A DNA stretch of 64,000 nt from Alkalicella caledoniensis. Lineage in GTDB: Bacteria; Bacillota; Proteinivoracia; Proteinivoracales; Proteinivoracaceae. Positions 19,088-27,944 of this stretch are shown here, piece by piece. The position numbers and the translations under genes are program-made. The notes under the pieces were generated by a model, which worked only from the letters and a program-made list of their open reading frames with translations, searched no databases and was not told the origin of the DNA. The stretch is from assembly GCF_014467015.1 (NCBI RefSeq), contig NZ_CP058559.1:3100001-3164000 (forward strand), in the 5' to 3' direction. The stretch's first letter is position 1. Each line of letters opens with the position of its first letter.

Positions 19088-20296
19088 ATGAAATTTAGTT
19101 CACTGCCTCCAAAGGGCACTTTTGATGCAGTTCCAAAGGAAATGGAACTAAGAAATTATGTAACTGAGGTTATCAGTAATACATACAAAGCCAGGGGTTT
19201 TATGCAAATTGAGACTCCTATGATAGAAAATCTAGACCTTATAACAAATAGTGATGGTGGTGAGAACCTACGCCTTATCTTTAAGATTCTAAAAAGGGGA
19301 GAGAAGCTCTCTATTCCTGAAGGTACAGAAGTAGATGAAAATACCCTATGCGATTTAGCCCTTAGGTTTGACCTGACTTTACCTCTGAGTAGATTTTATG
19401 CAAAGAATCGTAACGACCTTCCATCACCCTTTAAAGCTTTCCAAATGGGTTATGCCTTTAGGGCAGAGAGACCACAAAAGGGTAGATTTAGACAGTTTAT
19501 TCAGTCTGATGTAGATATTATTGGAGATAATAGTATTTTCGCTGAGATTTCTGTACTCAAAACTGTATCAAAAGCTTTAAATGAGCTAGGTTTCGGCAAT
19601 TCAACAATTAAGATAAATGATAGAAGGCTGTTAAGGGAAGTAATTGAACAGGCTGGATTGGGAGAACTCTTTGAAACTGTTTGTATTACATTAGATAAAT
19701 TAGATAAGGTTGGAGAAGAGGGAGTAAAAAAAGAGCTTTTAGAGAAAGATATAGCCCAAGGAAAAGTTGAGGAACTTTTGGCATCTCTTATTAGCCTAAA
19801 AGAAGAAGGTCTTTCCAAGTCAAGCAGCCCTTATGCTATAGAATTAGCACAAATTATGGAAGCAGTGGGGCGGAATTTCAAGATAGAATTCGACCCATCT
19901 TTAGTAAGGGGAATGGGGTATTATACGGGACCAATTTACGAAATTGTCAGTGATGAGTTTAAAAGTTCCATCGGTGGAGGCGGTAGGTATGATAACTTAA
20001 TGACTAAGTTTCAAAAAGAACCTATCCCAGCTGTTGGTTTTTCCATTGGCTTTGAGAGGATTGTTCAAATTTTAAATGATAGAGGCTTTGAGATTCCTAA
20101 CAAAGGGAAAAACATAGCATTACTTGTGAAGGATATAGGGAAGTTTACTGAAGCAGAAACTTTGGCAGAACAACTTATAAAAAAAGGTAATGTAGCATCA
20201 ATTTTTTCCATAGAGGGTGTTAATCCCAACAAAATCGGCAAAAAGATAAATTCCTTTGAAAAGCAAGGGTTCGATGAGGTTCAGGTTATAGAATAA
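19088..20296 (+). CDS. hisS: Histidyl-tRNA synthetase-like protein with a shortened C-terminus
   Basis: Class II aminoacyl-tRNA synthetase of the HisRS/HisZ family, 402 residues. Motif 2 is intact (YAFRAERPQKGRFRQFIQSD). The HisRS-specific arginine loop is present as LVRGMGYYTGPIYEI, followed by SIGGGGRYDNL and the motif 3 region GFSIGFERI. These favour an active synthetase over the regulatory paralogue HisZ, and no his biosynthesis genes are nearby. The anticodon-binding domain at the C-terminus is only about 65 residues, against about 90 normally. ATG 19088 is chosen because of AAAGGA 8 bases upstream; the frame is open for 34 more codons. No T-box leader seen. Confidence 0.78.
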   Translation: MKFSSLPPKGTFDAVPKEMELRNYVTEVISNTYKARGFMQIETPMIENLDLITNSDGGENLRLIFKILKRGEKLSIPEGTEVDENTLCDLALRFDLTLPLSRFYAKNRNDLPSPFKAFQMGYAFRAERPQKGRFRQFIQSDVDIIGDNSIFAEISVLKTVSKALNELGFGNSTIKINDRRLLREVIEQAGLGELFETVCITLDKLDKVGEEGVKKELLEKDIAQGKVEELLASLISLKEEGLSKSSSPYAIELAQIMEAVGRNFKIEFDPSLVRGMGYYTGPIYEIVSDEFKSSIGGGGRYDNLMTKFQKEPIPAVGFSIGFERIVQILNDRGFEIPNKGKNIALLVKDIGKFTEAETLAEQLIKKGNVASIFSIEGVNPNKIGKKINSFEKQGFDEVQVIE

Positions 20297-20313
20297 GAAG
20301 GAGTGGACCATAA

Positions 20314-20529
20314 ATGGCTGAGATAAAATACGAAATTGTTAAGCATATAGGTGTGCTGTCTGAGGGAAGTAGAGGATGGCAAAAGGAGCTTAATCTTATA
20401 AGCTGGAATGAAAGATCTCCTAAGTACGATATAAGGGATTGGGCTCCGAATTATGAGAAGATGGGTAAAGGGGTTACTTTGAGCGAAGAGGAAGTTACAA
20501 AGCTTAAAGAGATGCTGGAACAAATATAA
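20314..20529 (+). CDS. PC4/YdbC-family ssDNA-binding protein
   Basis: A 71-residue protein that matches the YdbC/PC4-like family: an N-terminal beta sheet containing LSEGSRGWQKELNLISWNERSPKYDIRDWAP, then a C-terminal helix (LSEEEVTKLKEMLEQI). Known members bind single-stranded DNA or RNA as dimers. The gene starts 17 bp after hisS with its own AAGGAGTGG site, so the two are probably cotranscribed. Confidence 0.88.
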   Translation: MAEIKYEIVKHIGVLSEGSRGWQKELNLISWNERSPKYDIRDWAPNYEKMGKGVTLSEEEVTKLKEMLEQI

Positions 20530-20781
20530 AAACGCTCTTCTAAAAATCTGTTTGGCTGATGTGTTCTCAATTTTAGGTTGTCCAATTATGGAAGATCAAA
20601 ATGTGCTAGCAATATACAGTAGCATTTTGTAGTATTTTTAGAAAAATGTATGTATTTGGGATTTTATTGGTCTTCAGAATGTATCAGTCCACTAGATGTA
20701 AGAGGACGCCCTCTCAGTCCCTTTGATAATTTTCTCGCATTTTAGTATACTAAAGTGGAGAGTAAAAGGAGAGGTGATTGG

Positions 20782-21312
20782 GTGTTAGAAGAATTACAAG
20801 TGCAAGTTGAAGAAAACCAAAGCTTAGGTTTCGAAACTGAGGACATCAAAGTATGTTTGGTTCAAGATTACGACCCGAAGCTACTAGATGATTTGGTCAA
20901 CTTTGGACTAGATATTTTTGGGGATCTAGGTATGGATCAGTGGGGATTAGTTCCACAGATTAGACATGGTAATGTATATGTTCTTCAAGATAACGAAGAT
21001 ATAATCGGTCTTGCTATATTGATGAGGGACTGGGACGACACTGATAAATGCTACTTATTTGATTTTGCTATCAGCCCTAATTTACAGGGAAAAGGCTTGG
21101 GGACTTACTTCCTTCAAGCTATTATTTCAAACATGGAAGAACAAGGTTTTAGCAAAATGAGCCTAACCGTTGACACAACAAATAAACCAGCTATTAAGCT
21201 TTATAAAGATAAGATAGGATTTGATATAGATCATTTTAGTAAAGATGAGTATGGTAAAGGCCATGATAGATATATCATGGAGTTTGATTTCAATAAAGAA
21301 GATGTAAACTAA
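20782..21312 (+). CDS. GNAT family N-acetyltransferase
   Basis: 176 residues with the GNAT fold. The acetyl-CoA loop is AISPNLQGKGLGTYFLQ (QxxGxG/A motif near residue 112), preceded by beta strands and followed by LTVDTTNKPAIKLYKDKIGFD, the conserved NxxAxxLYxKxGF region. The start is GTG 20782, 6-7 bases after AGGAGAGG; an upstream in-frame GTG at 20755 precedes that site. The acceptor substrate is unknown. The stop codon lies inside the following hairpin. Confidence 0.88.
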   Translation: MLEELQVQVEENQSLGFETEDIKVCLVQDYDPKLLDDLVNFGLDIFGDLGMDQWGLVPQIRHGNVYVLQDNEDIIGLAILMRDWDDTDKCYLFDFAISPNLQGKGLGTYFLQAIISNMEEQGFSKMSLTVDTTNKPAIKLYKDKIGFDIDHFSKDEYGKGHDRYIMEFDFNKEDVN

Positions 21313-21344
21313 AGAAACGGCCGTTGGTCGTTTCTTTAGTTTAC
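21304..21344 (+). terminator. Terminator hairpin overlapping the GNAT gene stop codon
   Basis: GTAAACTAAAGAAACG and its exact complement (16 bp) enclose a 9-nt loop. The TAA stop at 21310-21312 is within the left arm. No long T run follows the stem, so termination may be partial. Confidence 0.65.
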
Positions 21345-21443
21345 GAGAAATAAGCAATACTTTTTTCGTTTTAAAGGAATTATATTAATTATAGCGAATA
21401 ACCATTTATATAATTAATTTCAAAATAGTAAGGGGGCTTAATT

Positions 21444-22310
21444 ATGACTATTAAAATCATTACAGATAGTGCATGTGACCTACCTAAGGAGCTTGTGGAA
21501 GAGCTTGATGTGGAAGTAGTACCTTTATTTGTCCTGTTAAATGAAAAGGAGTACTTAGATGGGGAGACCATTCAATCCAAAGAAGTACTTGATGGAATGA
21601 GGGAAGGAAAAGTATTTAAAACTTCTCAAGTTACACCGAACATGTTTTATGACTGCTTCGTTGAATATGCCCAAAAGGGACAGCAGTGTGTATACATAGC
21701 ATTTTCCTCAGCCTTGTCTGGAACATATAATTCAGCTTTAATAGCAAAAGAAGAAGTTATAGATAAATACCCTGATTTCCAGTTAGAGATAATAGATACT
21801 AAATGTGCTTCCATGGGATTTGGTTTAGTTGTTTATAAATCGGCACTTTTGGCTAAGGAAGGTAAGAGTGTAGATGAGATAGTAAGGGCTACTAAATTTA
21901 ATGCTGAACATATGGAGCACATATTTACCGTGGATGATTTGGAATACCTATATAGAGGAGGCAGGGTAAGTAAATCTGCTGCATTTATAGGTGGTATTTT
22001 AAACATTAAGCCCATATTAAATGTGGAAGATGGTAAGCTTATCCCCATAGACAAAGTTAGGGGAAGACAAAAATCCTTTAAAAGGATGATTGAGCTAATT
22101 CAAGAAAGAGGAACTGATATGTCAAATCAGGTTATAGGCATTAGCCACGGTGATGACATGGAGAGTGTAAACAAGTTTCGAAAAATGATGGAGCTTGAGT
22201 TCGGGTGCTCGAAATTTATAATAAATAATATAGGGTGTGCTGTAGGAGCTCATTCAGGGCCAGGTACATTAGCGATATTTTTCATGAACCAATTAGAAAA
22301 TAATAGTTAA
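21444..22310 (+). CDS. DegV family fatty acid-binding protein
   Basis: 288 residues. DegV proteins are FakB-type fatty acid-binding partners of the fatty acid kinase FakA. Typical features are present: ITDSACDLPKEL at the N-terminus, FKTSQVTP near residue 53, SSALSGTYNSA near residue 92, and VDDLEYLYRGGRVSKSAAFIG, the conserved RGGR segment. The C-terminus has GAHSGPGTLAIFF with the lipid-head-group contact region. GGGGG precedes the ATG. No fakA is seen here. The terminator of this gene has been split by an IS element. Confidence 0.92.
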   Translation: MTIKIITDSACDLPKELVEELDVEVVPLFVLLNEKEYLDGETIQSKEVLDGMREGKVFKTSQVTPNMFYDCFVEYAQKGQQCVYIAFSSALSGTYNSALIAKEEVIDKYPDFQLEIIDTKCASMGFGLVVYKSALLAKEGKSVDEIVRATKFNAEHMEHIFTVDDLEYLYRGGRVSKSAAFIGGILNIKPILNVEDGKLIPIDKVRGRQKSFKRMIELIQERGTDMSNQVIGISHGDDMESVNKFRKMMELEFGCSKFIINNIGCAVGAHSGPGTLAIFFMNQLENNS

Positions 22311-22313
22311 AAT

Positions 22314-22332
22314 AAAAACAAGAACTGGCTAG
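22314..22332 (+). terminator. Left half of the disrupted degV terminator
   Basis: AAAAACAAGAACTGG at 22314-22328 followed by CTAG. Its partner arm, CCGGTTCTTGTTTTT, is at 23805-23819, on the other side of the IS element. Without the element the two halves form a 15-bp stem with one G-U pair, a CTAGC loop and a T run. Confidence 0.85.
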
Positions 22333-22339
22333 TAAAATG

Positions 22340-22390
22340 TACCCTATAGAGTAGACAAGAAAAAAAAGTCTACCCTATAGGGTATTTTTA
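22340..22390 (+). terminator. Hairpin inside the left end of the IS
   Basis: TACCCTATAGAGTAGAC (22340-22356) pairs with GTCTACCCTATAGGGTA (22368-22384) with one mismatch. TTTTTA follows. It should stop readthrough from degV into the transposase genes, a common way for IS elements to avoid external activation. Confidence 0.7.
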
Positions 22391-22429
22391 TTTATAATAA
22401 AGTAAATGAAATAAGTTGAGGTGGTATTT

Positions 22430-22849
22430 ATGAGTAAAAAGATCTTCACAAATGAAGAAGTGGATATATTATCAAAGAATCCCTATGTTAAAAACGTTAG
22501 TATTAAAGGTATTACTTATACTGATGAGTTTAAACGTATATTCATCATAGAATATCAAAAAGCAAAATACCCAAAAGAAATATTTGAATCATGTGGATTT
22601 AATATAGAAGTTCTTGGTTCAAACCGCATTAGCTCAGCCGCTAATAGGTGGTGTAAGGGATTTAAGAAGGATGGGCTTAACGGATTAACTGATACTAGGA
22701 AAGGCAATTCAGGAAGACCTAGTGACAAAGAAATTTCCCTTGAGGAAAAATACAAACGCCTTGAGGCAGAGAATAACTTACTCAAAGCAGAGAATGAATT
22801 ACTAAAAAAGCTCGAAATGATGGAAAGGGGGCTAAAAAACAAGAGATAA
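22430..22849 (+). CDS. IS3-family transposase OrfA
   Basis: 139 residues. It has a helix-turn-helix DNA-binding region (residues about 25-85) and a C-terminal leucine zipper-like helix (LEEKYKRLEAENNLLKAENELLKKLE). The start is ATG 22430, 5-6 bases after GAGGTGG; the GTG at 22421 is part of that ribosome site. The end overlaps a slippery heptamer that allows a fusion with OrfB. Confidence 0.92.
   Translation: MSKKIFTNEEVDILSKNPYVKNVSIKGITYTDEFKRIFIIEYQKAKYPKEIFESCGFNIEVLGSNRISSAANRWCKGFKKDGLNGLTDTRKGNSGRPSDKEISLEEKYKRLEAENNLLKAENELLKKLEMMERGLKNKR
22834..22840 (+). promoter_or_regulatory. Programmed -1 frameshift site A_AAA_AAC
   Basis: In the orfA frame the codons are CTA AAA AAC, so the heptamer is in the correct phase. 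Slipping back one base leads into the orfB frame, which is open upstream of its own ATG to at least this point. The product would be the OrfAB fusion transposase used by IS3 elements. Confidence 0.88.
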
Positions 22850-22914
22850 AACTATCTGCAGAGGATAAGTTTATACTTATTAACTGTATCATCTCAAAGT
22901 ACAAACTCACTAAT

Positions 22915-23763
22915 ATGCTTAGTTATTTGTGTAAAGCAACTGGTGTTTCTCGTTCTGGCTACTACAACTATTTTTCGTCAAAATCTCAAGATCTAAGGGA
23001 AAAGCTTAATAGGAAAGATGAATTATTAAGAAATAATATTTTAAAAGCTTACAAGTTTAAGCGCAGGAAAAAGGGTGCTAGACAAATAAAAATGACCTTA
23101 AAGAATCAGTTTAAGATAATCTACAACTTAAAACGAATAAGGAGAATTATGAAAAAGTACGATATTGTTTGTCCTATACGCAAAGCCAATCCATACAGAA
23201 GAATGATGAAGGCTACTATGGAACATAGAGTATTACCAAACCTCCTAAATAGAGAATTTAAACAAGAAACACCAGGCAAAGTATTACTGACGGATATAAC
23301 TTATTTATCTTATGGCCAGGGTAAAAGAGCATATTTATCTACAGTCAAAGATTCTTCGACGAATGAAATTTTAGCTTACCATTTATCACGAAATATACAA
23401 CTAGAGATAGCTATTGAGACCATACATAAATTGATGCTTAATGAGGGCAATAGTTTAGCACATGATGCATTTATACATTCAGATCAAGGCTGTCATTATA
23501 CAAGTCCTATATTCCAGAAGTTACTCCAGAGATATGGATTAGGTCAATCTATGTCTAGACGAGGCAATTGTTGGGACAATGCTCCTCAAGAATCATTCTT
23601 TGGGCACTTCAAAGATGAGGCACATCTAAAAAAATGTAATACTTTTGAGGAGCTAAAAAACGAGATTGGCGATTATATGGATTATTATAATAAGTATAGA
23701 TGTCAATGGGGATTAAAAAAGATGACTCCTGTACAATACAGGAACCATCTTCTTGTAGCATGA
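22915..23763 (+). CDS. IS3-family transposase OrfB (DDE integrase domain)
   Basis: 282 residues from the internal ATG; the functional form is probably the frameshift fusion. After a HTH_21-like region it carries the rve catalytic core: first Asp in VLLTDITYLSYG, second in FIHSDQGCHYTS, and Glu in NAPQESFFGHFKDE, giving the D-D-(35)-E triad. The GNCWDNAPQESFF motif is characteristic of IS3/IS150-type enzymes. Confidence 0.95.
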   Translation: MLSYLCKATGVSRSGYYNYFSSKSQDLREKLNRKDELLRNNILKAYKFKRRKKGARQIKMTLKNQFKIIYNLKRIRRIMKKYDIVCPIRKANPYRRMMKATMEHRVLPNLLNREFKQETPGKVLLTDITYLSYGQGKRAYLSTVKDSSTNEILAYHLSRNIQLEIAIETIHKLMLNEGNSLAHDAFIHSDQGCHYTSPIFQKLLQRYGLGQSMSRRGNCWDNAPQESFFGHFKDEAHLKKCNTFEELKNEIGDYMDYYNKYRCQWGLKKMTPVQYRNHLLVA

Positions 23764-23800
23764 CTTTTTTTAAATTGTCCTTTACATAGGGTACATTTTA

Positions 23801-23822
23801 TAGCCCGGTTCTTGTTTTTGTT
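23801..23822 (+). terminator. Right half of the disrupted degV terminator
   Basis: TAG (target duplication), then CCCGGTTCTTGTTTTTG. It pairs with 22314-22328. It may still form a very long-range hairpin, or the IS internal hairpin may have taken over its role. Confidence 0.82.
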
Positions 23823-23843
23823 TAGTGGATGTAATACTATCTC

Positions 23844-23859
23844 TTGTCAAAAGTGACAA
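23844..23859. promoter_or_regulatory. Palindrome TTGTCA-N4-TGACAA upstream of pflB
   Basis: Perfect 6-bp arms with spacer AAAG. It lies about 240 bp before the pflB start codon and is a candidate operator; the binding protein is unknown. Confidence 0.4.
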
Positions 23860-23912
23860 TAGAGCTAAGGATTGATTTTAACTATCCCAGAATACTATTT
23901 AATGGCGTTTTA

Positions 23913-23928
23913 TGTGATTTTTATCACT
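23913..23928. promoter_or_regulatory. Crp/Fnr-like site upstream of pflB
   Basis: TGTGATTTTTATCACT fits TGTGA-N6-TCAC(A/T), the target of Crp and of B. subtilis-type Fnr. It lies 170 bp before the pflB ATG. Anaerobic control of pflB by Crp/Fnr proteins is known in several bacteria, so this is a plausible site for oxygen or redox control. Confidence 0.55.
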
Positions 23929-23951
23929 TGTCTGAAAAGTATAATATAACA

Positions 23952-23962
23952 GTTACTGTAAC
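23952..23962. promoter_or_regulatory. Palindrome GTTAC-T-GTAAC upstream of pflB
   Basis: Perfect 5-bp arms around one base, 24 bp after the Crp/Fnr-like site. Together with the other two palindromes it suggests a regulated promoter within the 334-bp gene-free stretch between the transposase and pflB. I cannot identify the -35 and -10 boxes with confidence. Confidence 0.35.
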
Positions 23963-24097
23963 AGAAATGATACAGATGCAAAAACTATTGTAGTATAGCT
24001 GGTAAATGGGACAACAGGTATTGTAATTTAGAGGAACACATTATATAATACAAGTAAATACTAATCTAATCAAAAATTCTCTAGGAGGTCGATATAT

Positions 24098-26320
24098 ATG
24101 AGAAACGAATGGAATGGGTTTGTAGCTGGTAAATGGACCGAAAATATTGATGTAAGGGATTTTATTCAAAAAAACTATTCGCCCTATGAAGGCGATGACG
24201 CATTTTTAGTAGCCCCAAGTGAAAAAACAAAGATACTTTGGGAAAAAGCCACTGAACTTTTAAAAGAAGAGATCAAAAAAGGTGTAATTGATGTTGATAC
24301 AGAGACTGTTGCTAGTATAGCTGGGTTTAAACCTGGATATTTAGATAAAGATAACGAAGTAATAGTAGGTTTTCAGACCGATGAGCCATTAAAAAGAATT
24401 GTAAACCCATATGGTGGTATCAGAATGGCCACTTCAGCTGCTGAGAGTTACGGGTATAAAGTTAACGATGATATTGTAGAGACATTTACTAAATATAGAA
24501 AAACCCATAACCAAGGTGTATTTGATGTTTATACACCAGAAATGAAGCTTGTTAGAAAAGCTGGTGTTGTTACAGGACTACCTGATGCATACGGTAGGGG
24601 GAGAATCATTGGTGACTACCGTAGATTGGCCCTTTACGGGACAGATTTTTTAATTGAAAAAAAGCAGCAGGAACTTGCAGAACTTACAGGGCCTATGCTT
24701 ACTGAAACCATTAGACTAAGGGAAGAGCTATTCGAACAACTAAAAGCACTTCATGAAATGGTAGAAATGTGTGAAAGCTATGGTTTTGATGTTACTAAAC
24801 CAGCTAAGGATGCTAAAGAAGCTGTACAATTCGTGTATTTTGCATACCTTGCTGCAATTAAGGAGCAAAATGGTGCTGCAATGTCTCTAGGGCGAGTAAG
24901 TACTTTTTTAGATATCTTTATTGAAAGAGATATTAAAGCTGGTATTATTACCGAAGAAGAAGCTCAAGAGTTGGTTGACCAATTCGTTATGAAGCTTAGG
25001 CTTGCAAGACATTTAAGAACACCGGAATATAATGACCTTTTTGCGGGGGATCCAACTTGGATTACTGAAACCATTGGAGGTATGGGTGAAGATGGAAGGA
25101 CACTGGTAACTAAAAATAGTTTCAGGTTCTTATATACCCTTGTAAACTTAGGACCAGCACCGGAGCCAAACATGACTGTACTTTGGTCACAAAGCCTTCC
25201 AGAAAAATTTAAGGAGTTCTGTGCGAAGATATCTATTGAAACAGACTCTATTCAATATGAAAACGATGATCTAATGAGGCCAGGTTTTGGTGATGATTAC
25301 GGTATTGCGTGCTGTGTATCTGCCATGAGAATTGGAAAGCAAATGCAGTATTTTGGTGCAAGGGTTAACCTAGCAAAAGCTCTTTTATATGCTGTAAATG
25401 GTGGTATAGATGAGAAGCTAAACATACAAGTAGCTCCAAAGATGGATATACCAGATGGAGAATACCTTGATTATGACGATGTAATGAAGCGATTTGAAAA
25501 GGTTATGGAGTGGCTTGCAGAAGTTTATGTAAACACTGTAAATGTAATTCACTTCATGCATGACAAGTATGCCTATGAGACCTCTATGATGGCACTACAT
25601 GATAGAGATGTGGAAAAACTTATGGCATTTGGTTTAGCTGGTCTATCCGTAGTAGCAGATTCTTTAAGTGCTATCAAATACGGTAAAGTAAAGCCAGTTA
25701 GAAAAGATGGGATTGCAATAGATTTTGAAACAACAGGTGAATTCCCCAAATTTGGTAATGATGATGAAAGGGTAGATGAAATCACCGTAGATGTAGTTAC
25801 AAAATTTATGAATGAACTACGTAAACACAAGACTTATAGAAATGCAAAACATACCATGTCCATACTAACCATCACTTCCAATGTTGTGTACGGTAAGAAA
25901 ACAGGAACAACACCAGATGGTAGAGAGGCGGGGGAGCCATTTGCACCAGGCGCTAACCCTATGCATGGAAGAGACATAAACGGAGCTTTAGCTTCACTGA
26001 ACTCAGTTGCGAAGATTCCATATGCAAACTGCATGGACGGAGTTTCTAACACATTCACAGTTGTACCTGAAACTTTAGGTAAGCAGATGGACCAAAGAAT
26101 TTCAAATTTAGTATCTATTTTAGATGGTTATTTTGTTCAAAATGCTCACCACTTGAATGTAAATGTATTGAATAAGGCAACCCTAGAAGATGCCATGGAA
26201 CATCCCGAAAAATATCCATCCCTAACCATCAGAGTATCTGGATATGCTGTAAACTTCAGCAGGCTATCTAAGTCCCAACAGCAAGAAGTTATAACAAGGA
26301 CTTTCCACGATAGGATCTAG
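24098..26320 (+). CDS. pflB: Pyruvate formate-lyase (formate C-acetyltransferase)
   Basis: Glycyl radical enzyme that splits pyruvate and CoA into acetyl-CoA and formate under anaerobic conditions. 740 residues, close to E. coli PflB (760). The active-site pair is Cys405-Cys406 in [14 protein letters not shown]. The radical site is Gly715 in [18 protein letters not shown] near the C-terminus, followed by [18 protein letters not shown] precedes the ATG. The activase gene starts 2 bp after the stop, so they form one operon. Being radical-bearing, the enzyme is oxygen-labile. Confidence 0.97.
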   Translation: MRNEWNGFVAGKWTENIDVRDFIQKNYSPYEGDDAFLVAPSEKTKILWEKATELLKEEIKKGVIDVDTETVASIAGFKPGYLDKDNEVIVGFQTDEPLKRIVNPYGGIRMATSAAESYGYKVNDDIVETFTKYRKTHNQGVFDVYTPEMKLVRKAGVVTGLPDAYGRGRIIGDYRRLALYGTDFLIEKKQQELAELTGPMLTETIRLREELFEQLKALHEMVEMCESYGFDVTKPAKDAKEAVQFVYFAYLAAIKEQNGAAMSLGRVSTFLDIFIERDIKAGIITEEEAQELVDQFVMKLRLARHLRTPEYNDLFAGDPTWITETIGGMGEDGRTLVTKNSFRFLYTLVNLGPAPEPNMTVLWSQSLPEKFKEFCAKISIETDSIQYENDDLMRPGFGDDYGIACCVSAMRIGKQMQYFGARVNLAKALLYAVNGGIDEKLNIQVAPKMDIPDGEYLDYDDVMKRFEKVMEWLAEVYVNTVNVIHFMHDKYAYETSMMALHDRDVEKLMAFGLAGLSVVADSLSAIKYGKVKPVRKDGIAIDFETTGEFPKFGNDDERVDEITVDVVTKFMNELRKHKTYRNAKHTMSILTITSNVVYGKKTGTTPDGREAGEPFAPGANPMHGRDINGALASLNSVAKIPYANCMDGVSNTFTVVPETLGKQMDQRISNLVSILDGYFVQNAHHLNVNVLNKATLEDAMEHPEKYPSLTIRVSGYAVNFSRLSKSQQQEVITRTFHDRI

Positions 26321-26322
26321 AA

Positions 26323-27069
26323 ATGACTACAAAAGCTTGGGTACACTCCATTGAAACTATGGGGCTTGTGGATGGACCAGGGATAAGGACTGTGATTTTT
26401 CTTCAGGGATGTAAGTTGAGATGCTCATACTGTCACAATCCCGATACTTGGAAAATGAACACAGGTAAAGAGATGACAGTGGCTGAGCTTATAAAGATTG
26501 TTAAAAGATATAAAGTATATTACAAAAAAAATGGTGGCGTGACAGTTTCCGGTGGAGACCCTTTACTGCAGCCAGAGTTTTTGATAGAGTTTTTTAAAGC
26601 ATGCAAAGAAGAAGGAATCCATACGGCACTTGATACAGCTGGGTATGGTTTTGGACAATATAAGGAAATACTTCAATATACTGATTTGGTTTTACTAGAT
26701 ATTAAAGCAGTGGATGAAAGCAGTTACAAGAGTATCACATGTGCAAACATGGATAAGTTTTTAGAATTCCTTTCTGAAGTACAAAATCAAGATGTGGATA
26801 TATGGGTAAGGCATGTTGTTGTTCCTAAGTTAAATGACTCTGAACAAGAGATAATTGATTTAGCCCACTTCATAAATGACTTGAAGAATGTTAAGAATGT
26901 AGAACTACTACCTTACCACACACACGGAGTGAAAAAGTATAAAGAACTTAATATTAAATATCCATTAGAGGGTGTGAAACCATTAGATGAAGACAGATTC
27001 GTATATTTGAACAGAATTTTCGCAGACCACCTAAATATGGGTCATACTGGATACGAGAGAATTGGGTAA
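26323..27069 (+). CDS. pflA: Pyruvate formate-lyase-activating enzyme
   Basis: Radical SAM enzyme of 248 residues that abstracts hydrogen from the PflB glycine. The [4Fe-4S] motif is Cys30-x3-Cys34-x2-Cys37 (GCKLRCSYCHNP). SAM-binding GGVTVSGGDPLLQPEF follows at about residue 70. The length and the WVHSIETMGLVDGPGIRT start match PflA. It is coupled to pflB (2-bp gap) and followed by a strong terminator. Confidence 0.96.
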   Translation: MTTKAWVHSIETMGLVDGPGIRTVIFLQGCKLRCSYCHNPDTWKMNTGKEMTVAELIKIVKRYKVYYKKNGGVTVSGGDPLLQPEFLIEFFKACKEEGIHTALDTAGYGFGQYKEILQYTDLVLLDIKAVDESSYKSITCANMDKFLEFLSEVQNQDVDIWVRHVVVPKLNDSEQEIIDLAHFINDLKNVKNVELLPYHTHGVKKYKELNIKYPLEGVKPLDEDRFVYLNRIFADHLNMGHTGYERIG

Positions 27070-27072
27070 ATT

Positions 27073-27100
27073 AAAAACAGGGCACATGCCCTGTTTTTGG
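27073..27100 (+). terminator. Terminator of the pflBA operon
   Basis: AAAAACAGGGCA, loop CA, TGCCCTGTTTTT: a perfect 12-bp stem 3 bp after the pflA stop. Confidence 0.92.
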
Positions 27101-27115
27101 TTTACATTTTTAGCT

Positions 27116-27944
27116 TAACCACTACTTTTCACTAAAAAGCTCTACACTATTAAAAGCAAACTTTAAGGATCTGTGGCTAGGGTTTGATTTAGTTATTAGT
27201 TTATAGAAAAAAGATCCTTTAGATCATAGGGAAATAATATTATTAATTAGTCACAGGCCATATACTGCCAAGATTTTTACACGGCCTAAACAAGCTACAT
27301 AATTCTGTCCCTCACGGAAGGGCTTAAGAATTTATCCGTGAAAATCAGTGTAAATCAATGGCTAAGCCCTTGAATTGCTATTAGTTATTAGAGATCATAA
27401 AGATCATGTAGATCTGTGGCTAGGGGTTTAAAGACATAGGATTAAAGGCTTATAACCACTACTTTTCACTAAAAAGCTCTACACTATTAAAAGCAAACTT
27501 CAAGGATCAGTGGCTAGGCTTTGAATTGCTATTAGCTATTGGAGATCATAAAGATCATGTAGATCTGTGGCTAGGGGTTTAAAGACATAGGATCAAAGGC
27601 TTATAACCACTACTTTTCACTAAAAGGCTCTACACTATTAAAAGCAAACTTCAAGGATCAGTGGCTAGGGTTTGATTTAGTTATTAGCTTTTAGAATAAA
27701 AAAAATCCTTTAGATCATAGGAAAAAATATTATAAGTTAGTCACAGGCCATATACTGTCAAGATATTTTACACGGCCTAAACAAGCTACATAATTCTGTC
27801 CCTCACGGAAATGCTTAAGAATTTATCCGTAAAAATCAGTGTAAATCAGTGAAAACCGTGGCTAAGCCCTTGAACTAGCTTTTAGCTATTAGTCATTAGC
27901 TTTTAGAGATCAAAAAGATCATGTGGATCTGTGGCTAGGGTTTG
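27116..27944. repeat. Mosaic of three intergenic repeat units (A, B, C)
   Basis: No gene is seen here. Unit A (TAACCACTACTTTTCACTAA...) starts at 27116, 27453 and 27604. Unit B (ATCCTTTAGATCATAG... through GTCACAGGCCATATACTG to TTATCCGTGAAAATCAGTG) starts at about 27214 and 27705. Unit C (GAGATCATAAAGATCATGT...) starts at 27391, 27542 and, partly, 27906. The order is A-B-C-A-C-A-B-C. The segment 27391-27541 is a 151-bp tandem duplicate of 27542-27692. Units are joined by iterated TTAGCTATTAG-like stretches. The phrases ATCAGTGTAAATCAGTG and GATCTGTGGCTAGG recur in every unit. Confidence 0.85.

Larger units (their letters stand above)
22333..23800 (+). mobile_element. IS3-family insertion sequence, complete, 1468 bp
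   Basis: Ends are imperfect inverted repeats of about 26 bp: both begin TAAAATGTACCCTAT and share GACAA at the inner side. The element is flanked by a 3-bp direct repeat TAG (22330-22332 and 23801-23803), the target duplication expected for IS3 elements. It contains orfA and orfB linked by a -1 slippery site. Both frames and all DDE residues are intact, so the copy looks recently active. Confidence 0.93.
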
